From a virus: a DNA stretch of 52,140 nt. Shown one piece after another: positions 18,200-27,300 of this stretch. The notes under the pieces were generated by a model. That model had not been told where the DNA came from. It did no database searches and saw only the letters and a program-made list of their open reading frames with translations. Position numbers and translations under genes: made by a program. How positions within the stretch are numbered: the first letter of the stretch is position 1; each line of letters begins with the position of its first letter. The stretch lies in IMG/VR virus record IMGVR_UViG_3300025122_003001, positions 1 through 52,140 of that record. One strand, given 5' to 3'.

Positions 18200-18961
18200 T
18201 TATATAGTTAGTATGTTATCTATAAGTTTATTCTTTAAATCAATTAATTTTTTAATATACCCGTTTCTTCTTAATACTTTGAACACTAAATTCTCATAAG
18301 AATACTCTCCGCCTGATTCTAAACCACAACTTCTATATTTCTTTAATTTGGCTTTAATGTTCTCAATTTCTTTTAAAATTGTTTCTGGTTTAACGTTCTT
18401 AGACCTATCTATTATTCTATCTATAGCATCTATCCAATTAGTTGCTTTTTCATCTAACTTTTTATCATCTATTGTTACATGTTTGTAGGAAGGTTCAACT
18501 ATCCATTTATTGTATAGTACTGAATATACCCCGCTTGAATGGTGAGGTTCTCTATAATCTTGTGAGTATACTTCTACCTCATAACCATCTATAGTAATAT
18601 CGTGAGTACTATTCCATATAGTTTTTTTACTATTTAAGTACTTTCTAACAAGTTCGGAGTTTTTGTCTATTTCTGAAAAATCTAAAATTAAATGTAAGTC
18701 GATATCAGAAAATTTACTCCAGTTGAAGTTCGCTAGACTGCCGGTTATAGTAACATCATATATGTCACAATCTTGTGTACTAATATCACAGGTTAGCTCT
18801 TCCATCCCACTATAATCAAGAAATCTATTTGCTACCTTTAGTAGTGTGGACCTAACTTCAGGGTTTAAAGTATAGGTCCCATCTTCATTCTCTTCCCAGA
18901 TTGATGGTGCTAAATGGTCTTTTGTTTTAAAACTTTTTAGTACTGCTGATTTTACTCCCAT
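18200..18961 (-). CDS. Nucleotidyltransferase-fold protein
   Basis: The 253-residue protein carries the signature of the DNA polymerase beta-like nucleotidyltransferase superfamily: a glycine-serine loop followed by two acids, TGSLANFNWSKFSDIDLHLI (74-93), with a possible third acid in VEVYSQD (about 129-135). The rest is helical and ends in a Lys-rich helix. Such proteins occur often in marine T4-like phages, but the substrate is unknown; it could nucleotidylate a protein, a tRNA or a small molecule. It is the first gene after the terminator at 18989-19010 and follows two TATTTAT motifs, so it probably heads the leftward virion operon. No antitoxin partner is adjacent. Confidence 0.75.
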   Translation of the reverse strand: MGVKSAVLKSFKTKDHLAPSIWEENEDGTYTLNPEVRSTLLKVANRFLDYSGMEELTCDISTQDCDIYDVTITGSLANFNWSKFSDIDLHLILDFSEIDKNSELVRKYLNSKKTIWNSTHDITIDGYEVEVYSQDYREPHHSSGVYSVLYNKWIVEPSYKHVTIDDKKLDEKATNWIDAIDRIIDRSKNVKPETILKEIENIKAKLKKYRSCGLESGGEYSYENLVFKVLRRNGYIKKLIDLKNKLIDNILTI

Positions 18962-18966
18962 AATCT

Positions 18967-18985
18967 ATAAATATTTTTATAAATA
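18967..18985 (-). promoter_or_regulatory. Candidate late promoter motif pair at the operon head
   Basis: TATTTAT on the minus strand at 18967-18973 and 18979-18985, immediately after a terminator and before the first gene of the virion block. The placement directly after a terminator is what a promoter would show. Confidence 0.55.
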
Positions 18986-18988
18986 AAA

Positions 18989-19010
18989 AATGGTTGCAAT
19001 CGCAACCATT
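18989..19010 (-). terminator. Rho-independent terminator ending the chaperone-side transcript
   Basis: A perfect 9-base-pair stem AATGGTTGC/GCAACCATT with loop AATC is followed on the minus strand by a T-rich run. It closes the leftward transcript carrying dnaK, the KTSC gene and the small genes. Confidence 0.85.
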
Positions 19011-19039
19011 TATTAATGTGGACATGATATTATTAACTA

Positions 19040-19159
19040 TTATGTTCTATTATTATACTTCTTCCAGTATTCAAAAGTCTCTCTATCCTTCTTAGAACCG
19101 TGTACTACTGGTTTCCAAAAGATAACTAAAGTTAATATAAGTAAAATAAATGCTATCAT
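19040..19159 (-). CDS. Small single-pass membrane protein (39 residues)
   Basis: A 39-residue frame beginning MIAFILLILTLVIFWKPVVH and ending KKYNNRT. One hydrophobic segment spans residues 2-15 and is followed by a positively charged tail, so the tail would face the cytoplasm. It lies between the tRNA-like sequence and the terminator, in the direction of dnaK. No family recognised. Confidence is moderate because of its size, but the sharp membrane-tail pattern and the following terminator support it. Confidence 0.5.
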   Translation of the reverse strand: MIAFILLILTLVIFWKPVVHGSKKDRETFEYWKKYNNRT

Positions 19160-19183
19160 AATATTATTTTTTTTTAAGGTTAG

Positions 19184-19255
19184 AGCGGGTGGGTGGTCCA
19201 AGCCACCATCTACCTACTGGAATGTATGCCGCTTTTATCTTTAAGCTACACCCGC
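19184..19255 (-). tRNA. Degenerate tRNA-Gly(UCC)-like gene
   Basis: Read on the minus strand, the ends form a perfect 7-base-pair acceptor GCGGGTG/CACCCGC, the usual tRNA-Gly acceptor. A D-arm GCTT/AAGC follows after TA, as in many glycine tRNAs. A T-stem GGTGG/CCACC is intact, but its loop is CTTGGA (six bases) instead of the TTCGAnn type. The anticodon stem pairs only as GCATAC/GTAGGT with one A:G mismatch, closing a six-base loop ATTCCA that contains the glycine anticodon TCC. No CCA is encoded (CTA instead). It is either a decaying tRNA, a tRNA with a shortened loop, or a tRNA-like element; I cannot tell which. Confidence 0.5.
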
Positions 19256-19260
19256 GTAAA

Positions 19261-19428
19261 TTACTGATTATTGATTAGGTTATATACCTCATTAGTCTTC
19301 TTATTCAGAACCCTAATCTTTTTTGGTTCTTCTTTCATCTCTAAAACAAAATTCTCCATTTCTTTTTCAGAATCAAAATTATAACTTTTAATTTTTCCGT
19401 CGTTGTATATTACTCCTATTCTAATCAT
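19261..19428 (-). CDS. Small unknown protein (55 residues)
   Basis: A 55-residue frame, MIRIGVIYNDGKIKSYNF at the start and VYNLINNQ at the end. The pattern is two short beta strands, a Glu/Lys-rich helix (SEKEMENFVLEMKEE) and two more strands, a plausible small alpha/beta fold. It is oriented with the KTSC gene upstream and the tRNA-like sequence downstream. No family recognised and no ribosome-binding site of Shine-Dalgarno type, which is normal for Bacteroidetes. Confidence 0.5.
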   Translation of the reverse strand: MIRIGVIYNDGKIKSYNFDSEKEMENFVLEMKEEPKKIRVLNKKTNEVYNLINNQ

Positions 19429-19490
19429 AACTAAATTTTTTTATTATTTAGATACAAATATACGAATAAAAAATATACTACACAAATAAA

Positions 19491-19736
19491 TTACTTCTTA
19501 ATTTCGTTATATCTGTATTTTTTAGATATCTCTCTGTTAAAGAATTTTCCTTGACTTTCTGACATCCTAAACTTGGTGAATATGCTATGTGGCACATCGT
19601 GGTATTGATATTTTCTACCACCTTTAAATGTAACTAGAAGTTCACTTGTCTTCGTATCATAGTCTGTATAAGATATGTTACTTGACGCATATTCGTTTAA
19701 TATTCTAGTTCCTTTTACTTCTTCTTTTTTAATCAT
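19491..19736 (-). CDS. KTSC domain protein
   Basis: The 81-residue protein is essentially a single KTSC domain, named for the KTSC motif of its homologues. Landmarks are SSNISYTDYDTKTSELLVTF (18-37), GRKYQYHDVPHSIFTKF (40-56), SESQGKFFNREI and the final KYRY. In other proteins the domain is found next to lysyl-tRNA synthetase-like or phage genes, and its biochemical role is not established. It follows dnaK by 34 bases and is probably part of the same transcript; no TATTTAT or TAnnTTTG motif is seen in front of it. Confidence 0.8.
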   Translation of the reverse strand: MIKKEEVKGTRILNEYASSNISYTDYDTKTSELLVTFKGGRKYQYHDVPHSIFTKFRMSESQGKFFNREISKKYRYNEIKK

Positions 19737-19770
19737 TTTAAAAATTTTTTTAAATGCTTATATTATATAA

Positions 19771-21639
19771 TTATTCCTTTACCTCTTCATATTCTACATC
19801 TGTAGTACTTTCTTCAGCTGTAGGTTCTTGTCCTGCCTCTTCTTGCGTAGTCTGGTAAAGTTTAGTGCTTATTTCATTCCAATCACTAGTGAGTTTTTCC
19901 TTTAATGTACTTATAGACTCCATATTTTTATCTTTAATGGCATCTTTTAATTCTTTAAGAACACTTTCTAGTTTGGTCTTGTCCTCTTCATCTAACTTAT
20001 CACCAAATTCTTCAATTTGTTTTTCTGTTTGGTACACTAAAGCATCTACCTCATTCAACATATTTATCTCTTCTTTCTTTCTTTTGTCTTCTGCTGCATT
20101 TGTTTCAGCGTCCATTCTCATCTTTTTAATTTCCTCTTCTGATAAGCTACTTCCGGATTCAATTTTGATATTTTGACTCTTACCCGTTCCCTTATCATTT
20201 GCTTTTACATTAATAATACCATTAGCATCAATATCAAATGTAACCTCAATTTGAGGAATTCCTCTTGGTGCAGGTGGAATATCTGTAAGTTGGAATCTTC
20301 CTAATGTTCTGTTGTCTCCTGCCATAGGTCTTTCTCCCTGTAGAACATGAATGTCTACTGCTGGTTGATTGTTGGAAGCTGTGGAGAATACCTCACTTTT
20401 AGATGTCGGTATTGTAGTATTTGATTCTATTAATGTTGTCATTATGCCACCCATAGTTTCAATACCTAGTGATAATGGGGTTACATCTAATAATAAAACA
20501 TCTTTAACGTCACCCGCTAATACACCACCTTGTATAGCAGCTCCCATCGCTACTACTTCATCTGGGTTAACCCCTTTAGATGGTTTCTTTTTGAATAACT
20601 TTTCTACCGCTGCTTGAATAACTGGTATTCTAGTTGAGCCACCAACTAATATTATATCATCAATCTCACTAACTTTTATGCCAGCATCTTTAATTGCTTT
20701 TCTACAAGGTGCTAAACTTTTTTTAACCAATGAGTCTACCATAGATTCAAACTTAGCTCTAGATAATGTACGAACTAAATGTTTTGGTCCAGTATTGTCT
20801 GCCGTAATATAAGGTAAATTAATCTCTGTATTTGTAGAAGTTGATAGTTCTACTTTTGCTTTTTCTGAAGCCTCTCTTAACCGTTGTAGAGCAGATGCAT
20901 CATTACTTATATCCATACCACTCTCTTCTTTAAATTCTTTAATTAACCATTCTATGATTATCTCATCAAAATTATCTCCACCTAAATGTGTATCACCATT
21001 GGTAGATTTTACTTCAAATACACCATCAGCTATCTCTAATATAGAAATATCAAATGTACCACCACCTAAATCATATACCGCTATAATTTTTTCTTTTTTC
21101 TCATCTATCCCATAAGCTAATGCTGCTGCGGTTGGTTCATTAATAATTCTTAGGACGTTTAATCCTGCTATTTCACCTGCTTCTTTAGTGGCTTGTCTTT
21201 GTGAGTCATTAAAATATGCTGGTACCGTTATGACGGCGTCTTTTACTGTTTCTCCCAAATATTCTTCTGCTGTTTTTTTAAGATTCTGTAATACTACAGC
21301 TGATATTTCTTGTGGGAGATATGTCTTTCCGTCAATTACAATATCAACATTTGAGTCGGTGCCTTTTTTTACAGTATAAGCCATTTTTTTAGCTTCCTTA
21401 CTTATTTCACTAAATTTGCTACCTATAAAACGTTTTATAGAATAAACTGTATTTTTTGGGTTTGTTACTGCTTGTCTTTTAGCTGGGTCCCCAATAACCC
21501 TATCTCCATCTTTAAACGATACAACCGAAGGTGTTGTTCTTTTACCCTCCGAATTAACAATTATGGTAGGAGACCCACCTTCTACTACAGAAACACATGA
21601 GTTTGTAGTACCTAAATCAATTCCAATTATTTTTGCCAT
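19771..21639 (-). CDS. dnaK: Hsp70 chaperone DnaK, full length
   Basis: A complete DnaK of 622 residues. The ATPase domain has IDLGTTNS (7-14), DLGGGTFD (190-197) and VGGSTRIPV (332-340). The interdomain linker is DVLLLDV (380-386). Then follow the substrate-binding beta domain ([20 protein letters not shown]) and the helical lid. The C-terminus ends VEYEEVKE, close to the usual EEVKDK ending. Nothing indicates inactivation. It binds unfolded chains in an ATP-driven cycle; no DnaJ or GrpE gene is in the window, so host co-chaperones are presumably used. It starts one base after the hsp20 stop codon, indicating one operon. Phage-encoded full-length DnaK is uncommon. Confidence 0.97.
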   Translation of the reverse strand: MAKIIGIDLGTTNSCVSVVEGGSPTIIVNSEGKRTTPSVVSFKDGDRVIGDPAKRQAVTNPKNTVYSIKRFIGSKFSEISKEAKKMAYTVKKGTDSNVDIVIDGKTYLPQEISAVVLQNLKKTAEEYLGETVKDAVITVPAYFNDSQRQATKEAGEIAGLNVLRIINEPTAAALAYGIDEKKEKIIAVYDLGGGTFDISILEIADGVFEVKSTNGDTHLGGDNFDEIIIEWLIKEFKEESGMDISNDASALQRLREASEKAKVELSTSTNTEINLPYITADNTGPKHLVRTLSRAKFESMVDSLVKKSLAPCRKAIKDAGIKVSEIDDIILVGGSTRIPVIQAAVEKLFKKKPSKGVNPDEVVAMGAAIQGGVLAGDVKDVLLLDVTPLSLGIETMGGIMTTLIESNTTIPTSKSEVFSTASNNQPAVDIHVLQGERPMAGDNRTLGRFQLTDIPPAPRGIPQIEVTFDIDANGIINVKANDKGTGKSQNIKIESGSSLSEEEIKKMRMDAETNAAEDKRKKEEINMLNEVDALVYQTEKQIEEFGDKLDEEDKTKLESVLKELKDAIKDKNMESISTLKEKLTSDWNEISTKLYQTTQEEAGQEPTAEESTTDVEYEEVKE

Positions 21640-21640
21640 A

Positions 21641-22087
21641 TTAACTTATTTTTATTTCTTTTTTATTATTACTATTTTTTACTAATTTAGGCACTTCTAT
21701 ACCTAAAATACCATTTTCTACCTTTGCTTTGATGTTATCCATATCAACATTCTCAGGTAATCTATAATCTAACTCTAATTCTGTATTATAGAAGTCTCTT
21801 CTAATATAAGTTTTATTATCTACTTTAAATTTATCCTCTGATTTTGAACTTATGTTTAAATGCCCACGTTCTGCTGTTATAGAAATATCTTTTTTTGTAA
21901 GTCCTGGAACTTGCATTTCTAACCTATAAGAATTATCGTCTTCTAATAAGTTACTTCTTCCAGTAGATATTGCTATATTATCAGGCGTTACAGTGGGTAA
22001 ATAACTGTCAGTTTCGAGGAATGGGTCGTTGAAGAAGTCATCTATCACTCTCCCCAAGTTTGTTCTCTTTGTTTTTAACATAATCAT
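21641..22087 (-). CDS. Small heat-shock protein (Hsp20, alpha-crystallin domain)
   Basis: The 148-residue protein has the Hsp20 layout: a short N-terminal arm with [12 protein letters not shown], the alpha-crystallin domain (about 45-135) with [18 protein letters not shown], and [11 protein letters not shown] (about 128-138). The C-terminal anchor is KEIKIS, providing the I-x-I motif used for oligomer assembly. It holds unfolding proteins for refolding by DnaK, whose gene follows one base downstream. Met1 or Met3 could be the start. T4-like phages often carry an Hsp20; its pairing with dnaK is the notable point. The upstream region shared with the clpC-like gene contains two perfect dyads. 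Confidence 0.92.
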   Translation of the reverse strand: MIMLKTKRTNLGRVIDDFFNDPFLETDSYLPTVTPDNIAISTGRSNLLEDDNSYRLEMQVPGLTKKDISITAERGHLNISSKSEDKFKVDNKTYIRRDFYNTELELDYRLPENVDMDNIKAKVENGILGIEVPKLVKNSNNKKEIKIS

Positions 22088-22123
22088 TTTTTTTTAAATT
22101 TATTAAATATTATTATTTTATTC

Positions 22124-22141
22124 AAGTAATTTATATTACTT
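22124..22141. promoter_or_regulatory. Perfect dyad, candidate operator
   Basis: Inverted repeat AAGTAAT-TTAT-ATTACTT with no mismatch, 37 bases upstream of the hsp20 start, in the divergent control region. It could be an operator or a transcript hairpin; no known regulator site is recognised. Confidence 0.4.
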
Positions 22142-22195
22142 TTACAATAAGTTTTACTACAAATAGTATACCACTAATAAATATACAAAAAAATA

Positions 22196-22210
22196 ATGAC
22201 ATAATGTCAT
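22196..22210. promoter_or_regulatory. Perfect palindrome, candidate operator
   Basis: The sequence ATGACAT-A-ATGTCAT is a perfect 15-base palindrome lying between hsp20 and the clpC-like gene. It is shaped like a dimeric repressor or activator site. It does not match the CIRCE element. Confidence 0.45.
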
Positions 22211-22265
22211 GTAATGGGTAAAAATGTCACTACCATAATATTTTTACATTTTATAAAACATTTTA

Positions 22266-22273
22266 TATATTTG
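22266..22273 (+). promoter_or_regulatory. Host-type -7 box for the clpC-like gene
   Basis: TATATTTG fits the Bacteroidetes consensus TAnnTTTG and lies 24 bases before the start codon, leaving a leader of about 20 bases. The -33 element is not clear. Confidence 0.55.
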
Positions 22274-22297
22274 TTTAAACACTTTAAATTATAACAT

Positions 22298-24346
22298 ATG
22301 AAAGAAAAAATAGAATCAACATTTTCTGGTATCGAAGAAGAAGGAGCCCAGAGTAAGAAACCAAAGAAAAATAAAGGAGAAAAATCAAGTAGAACACCTA
22401 TCCTAGATAACTTCTCTAGAGATTTAATAAAGTTGGCTGGTGAGGGTAAATTAGACCCTGTAGTAGGTAGAAAAGCTGAGATAACTAGAGTAGCACAAAT
22501 ATTATGTAGAAGAAAGAAAAATAACCCAGTTCTAATTGGGGGTCCGGGGTGTGGTAAGACTGCTTTGGCTGAAGGGTTGGCACTCAAAATTCATAGCGGT
22601 AAATGTCCACGTAATTTATTAGATAAAAAAATTGTTGCATTAGAACTGACTAGTTTAGTAGCTGGCACTAAATACAGAGGCCAGTTTGAGGAGCGAATGA
22701 AGGCTGTCTTAGAAGAACTTAGAGAAAATCCAGATATTATAATTTTCATAGATGAATTACACACAGTTGTAGGTACGGGTAATTCTTCTGGTTCTCTAGA
22801 TGCAGCTAATATTTTTAAACCTGCATTAGCAAGAGGTGAATTACAATGTATCGGAGCTACTACATTAGATGAATATAGAGAAAATATAGAAAAGGATGGT
22901 GCGTTAGAAAGAAGATTCCAAAAAGTTATGGTGGAACCAACAACTATTGAAGAAACATTAGAAATACTAATTAACCTAAAAGAAAAATATGAAGACCACC
23001 ATAAAGTGGTTATTAGTAATGAAATACTAAAACTCTGTGTTAAGTTAGCAGAAAGATACATCACACATAGAGAATTTCCTGATAAAGCAATTGACATAAT
23101 GGATGAAGTGGGTGCTAAAGTTCAAGTAGATATAGAGTATCCTGTAGAAATAGAAAGTCTGCGTAAGAATATTAATAAATTAGGTGATGAAAAAAAATCT
23201 GTTGTAAAATCACAACAATATGAAAAGGCTGCACAACTAAGAGATAAAGAGCTGAAACTACTTAAGAGGTTGGATAGTTTAAAGTTTGCGTGGGAACTAG
23301 AAATGGAAGAAAAAAGAACTGTTGTAGATTTAGATGATTTATATACTGTTGTTTCCCAAATGACTAAAATACCATTAAGTAAATTATCTGAAAATGAAAT
23401 GGCTAATCTCATAGACTTGGAATCAAAACTAAGAGAGCATGTTGTAGGACAAGATGAGGCTATTGAAAAAATATGTAAAGCTATTAGAAGAAATAGGGTC
23501 GGTATTAGAGACGGTTCTAAACCTATAGGCACTTTTATGTTCCTAGGGCAAACCGGTATAGGTAAAACACACCTAGCTAAATCTTTAGCAAAAGAAATAT
23601 TTGGTTCAGCAGATTCTCTAATTAGAGTAGACATGTCAGAATATCAAGAGAAATTTAATACGTCTAGACTGATTGGTTCACCTCCTGGTTATGTTGGGTA
23701 TAATCAAGGTGGACAATTAACCGAGGCTGTACGTAATAAACCGTATAGTGTTGTATTGTTTGATGAGATAGAGAAAGCTCATCCAGATGTTTTTAATATA
23801 CTTCTTCAAGTCTTTGATGATGGTCATATGACTGATGGGATGGGAAGAGTTATTAACTTTAAGAATACTTTAATAATTATGACTTCGAATATAGGGGTTA
23901 AAAAACTTCAAGACTTTGGTAATGGAATAGGTTTTAATACTTCTGCTAGATTAGAGAAAAAAGAAGAAGCACTGAAGGACATAATTGCTTCTCAATTAAA
24001 AAAGTCTTTTAGCCCAGAATTCTTAAATAGAGTAGACGATACTATCGTATTCAATTATCTAGATGAAAAAAATATAGAAGAAATTGTTAAAATAGAACTT
24101 AATAACCTTAAAGAAAGATTATTAGAAAAAAATTATAATATAACCTTCAATGTTTCAGTTAAGAAATTTATAGCTAAAGAATCATATGATGAAAAATTCG
24201 GAGCAAGACCTTTAAAAAGAATGATTCAAAATAAAATAGAAGACTTTATATCTGAAGAAATTCTAAAAGGAAAGATTAAAGAAAATTGTAAATATTCTAT
24301 TAGTATGGATAAGAAAACAGAAAAACTTAAATTAAAAAGTCTCTAG
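22298..24346 (+). CDS. ClpC-like double-AAA+ unfoldase lacking the N domain
   Basis: The 682-residue protein has both AAA+ modules of class I Clp ATPases. D1: Walker A GGPGCGKT (81-88), Walker B IIIFIDE (147-153), GALERRFQKV (201-210). D2: Walker A GQTGIGKT (417-424), Walker B VVLFDE (485-490). Between them is a short UVR-like coil QQYEKAAQLRDKE (306-318), the ClpC mark, rather than the long ClpB middle domain. The loop GIGF (543-546) matches the I/V-G-F ClpP-docking loop. The N-terminal Clp repeat domain (about 150 residues) is missing, replaced by a short charged arm. It would unfold substrates and could feed them to host ClpP. The gene diverges from hsp20-dnaK and has its own host-type promoter. 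Confidence 0.93.
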   Translation: MKEKIESTFSGIEEEGAQSKKPKKNKGEKSSRTPILDNFSRDLIKLAGEGKLDPVVGRKAEITRVAQILCRRKKNNPVLIGGPGCGKTALAEGLALKIHSGKCPRNLLDKKIVALELTSLVAGTKYRGQFEERMKAVLEELRENPDIIIFIDELHTVVGTGNSSGSLDAANIFKPALARGELQCIGATTLDEYRENIEKDGALERRFQKVMVEPTTIEETLEILINLKEKYEDHHKVVISNEILKLCVKLAERYITHREFPDKAIDIMDEVGAKVQVDIEYPVEIESLRKNINKLGDEKKSVVKSQQYEKAAQLRDKELKLLKRLDSLKFAWELEMEEKRTVVDLDDLYTVVSQMTKIPLSKLSENEMANLIDLESKLREHVVGQDEAIEKICKAIRRNRVGIRDGSKPIGTFMFLGQTGIGKTHLAKSLAKEIFGSADSLIRVDMSEYQEKFNTSRLIGSPPGYVGYNQGGQLTEAVRNKPYSVVLFDEIEKAHPDVFNILLQVFDDGHMTDGMGRVINFKNTLIIMTSNIGVKKLQDFGNGIGFNTSARLEKKEEALKDIIASQLKKSFSPEFLNRVDDTIVFNYLDEKNIEEIVKIELNNLKERLLEKNYNITFNVSVKKFIAKESYDEKFGARPLKRMIQNKIEDFISEEILKGKIKENCKYSISMDKKTEKLKLKSL

Positions 24347-27300
24347 ATTGTCATTACAACAATTCGTAAGTCTGTTATCTCTGCTACACCAGTAACTTTA
24401 ATTGTGTCATAATTCATGATATTAATGGTTACAGACGCATCTCCAAGTATAATGTTTGTGCTGCCAATATCTGAATTTGTTCCAATTGCAGAAACTAAGA
24501 CATCTCTGCTGTTGAGATTGTGAGTTACGTATATTATCTCTGCGAGTCCTACAGCTAATTGGTCTGTTACATATTTTCTGGATATACCCATCATCGTAGT
24601 TCCAGATGTAAATGTTTTACTTGGTGCTGGAATAGCTATTACTCCGTTACCAGACGTATTCGCGGAATAAATTGTTGACCCTGTTATATATGCATTAGTT
24701 AAATGGAGCCCTTTTCCATCTGTTACGAACGCTTCTATATTACCTACTGAATTTATTTTAACACCAGAACCTTTAATTTCACTAATTATAGTGTCGTCCC
24801 CAAAATCAGTTTTTGTACCATCAGAAGAATCTACGGTGGTTCTACCGTCTAATGTGTATACATTGGTGGCGTGTACACTTGTAGCTGACATTGTATCCCC
24901 TGTTAAGAATGTGGATACTGACATACCACCAATTAAATCTATTTTACCATCTTCACCTCCAGCTTCTAAACTAGAATTAAGTCTTAATACGCCATCTATG
25001 GTTGTATCACCACTAATATTAGTTGTTCCACTAATTGTTAATGGGACAGGACCAATACCTACTTTATTTGGCCAAATAACAACTATATTATCATCTGCTC
25101 TAAATAAAGCAGTACCAGGATATGTACTAGCTGTTATGATTAAACCACCACCAATTGTCACATCTTCATTAAACCTACTATCACCCACAAAAGAAGTTAG
25201 ACCAGAAACACTGAATGCTCCATCTAAAGTAGTATTACCTGTTACTGATACTACTTGTGTATTCACTTCACCAGAAACAGATAATTTAGTATCAGGATAT
25301 TTCAATCCAATACCTAAATCACCACTATTTCTCATTCTTAATAAACTAGTATCGCCTGAATTAACTATGTGTAAAGCATCATAATTAGGTGTATCAGACC
25401 AACCTGCAATTAACATACCACCTCTATCGGACCAGTTATCAAAACTACCACGACCGTACCCACCACCAACAGCAAAAGTACCTCCTGTTGACACATAGAG
25501 TAATCCAGTTGTTGAGCTTTGACCTGAACCAGCGTAAACTCCTTGGTTTAGTGTTTCAGATTCAAACACATCTACCTTACCTGTAGCATCCCTGATTTGG
25601 AATTGATTTTGAGAATTACCAGCATGAATAACTCTCCATTCATGTATTGGTTGTGTATTTGAAGTTCCACTATAGTGAGTTAACGATAGAGCCATATATC
25701 CACTTACCGTACCAACAGCATCTTCATCTACTCTAATTTCCACTTCTGGAGCATTTCCATTTCCTCTAACTAAAAGTTCTGGCCAACTATCATTATTTTT
25801 ACCACCCCCTATTTGAACGACATCATTAATTGTTACAGCTGTTAATTGAGTTATATCTTTATTATAGGTGTTTCCAGAATTACAATATCCGTATATACGT
25901 GGAGACCAAAGTGCACCATCTAGATACATTTCTGATGTACCACTAATTTGTCCTATTACTGTAAGTGGTTTAGTTGGGTTCATTGTACCAACACCTAAAT
26001 GTGTAGAACCTGAACTTTCTGCATTTACAATATCATAAGGTAATCTATTACCAGCTTTAACTGCTATAGCTGAAATATTTAGAGCTTCAAACTCTGTGTT
26101 TTCTCTGGTTGGGTTTGAAGTGGGTCTTTGTCCAAATATTGAAGTGTTTCCACTTTGTATTATATATGTTTTACCAGAAGCTGCTTCACCAAGACTTTGT
26201 CCTAACTCTAATTTTGTGCCACTATCATAGTTTTGATTGAATAACGCTATCCTACCGTTTGCCGGTCCTGCTTCGTCAACATCTACTGTGAATAACGCGT
26301 TATATTTTTCAGTTGGGTTTACCCCGAAAGCTACCTCATAACCATCACTAGAATTACTAAATCTAGACGTAAGAACGGTATCATCATATATCCTTAAACT
26401 ATCTTGAGTGGTACTTGTATTATTTATTGTGAATTTACTACTAAAGTCTTGATTTGAATCCCAAGCGTTAAATGAAGATTTTTTACCCACCATTACACTA
26501 TCGCCACTAACTGATAGTGTTTGGTTTGTCGAACTCCCTGTGAAGATACCAAGTGGTGAATAACTAGTATGTCCTAATGTTAAAGCTTCAGAAGTTACTT
26601 TTAGGTTACCTTTACTGTATAGATAATAACCACCCTCTCCATCTGGGTTTGTATATGAATCATTTTGTAATATTAAACTTGCTGAACCTGTGCCTCTCCC
26701 TAAGAAATATGCAACAACATCATTATTAGATGCTGCGCTTATTGCTGGTAGACTTCCACTTCCTTCAATAGAAACAGTGGCCGACGGAGAGAATGTATTA
26801 TCGTAAGTACCTAAAGCTAAAGTACTAGTTGCCTGAACCGGACTAGCTAAAACAATACTAATAGGGATATCCACATCTGCACCAGTGCTACATGCTGTAA
26901 CATTTGAAGTAACTAGAGTACATGCGCTTACTACTCCTTCAAATTGAGTGTCTCCTGTTATTAGACCACCAGTAAATTGTGGTATTGGTCCTCCTAATGA
27001 TTTAAGTTCTCTTACCTTAATCGCTCCAAATCCTCCTGGTTGTTCAGGGTCCAATTCTCTAACTAAGAACTGTGTTATGGTGGTTGAGGTCATTGCTGAC
27101 TGTATATTAAATAAATTTGTGTAGGATGTATCCGCACTATAAGCGTATATGTCTTGTCCCGCGAGTATACTACTATTAACCGCAGTTGGTGCCATATGGT
27201 GATTATATCCAGCTAATACCGCTGCTGTATTCGCGTTGACGTGATGTCGGAGACCCGCAAGTATAGCTGAACCATCCGCATTAACCCAATTAAATTGTCC

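Noticed and set aside
18200-18961. Toxin-antitoxin reading of the nucleotidyltransferase-like gene
   Set aside because: The MNT-like signature is present, but no HEPN or other partner gene is adjacent.
22207-23634. Three minus-strand frames inside the clpC-like gene
   Set aside because: Shadows of a highly conserved AAA+ gene with clear Walker motifs on the plus strand.
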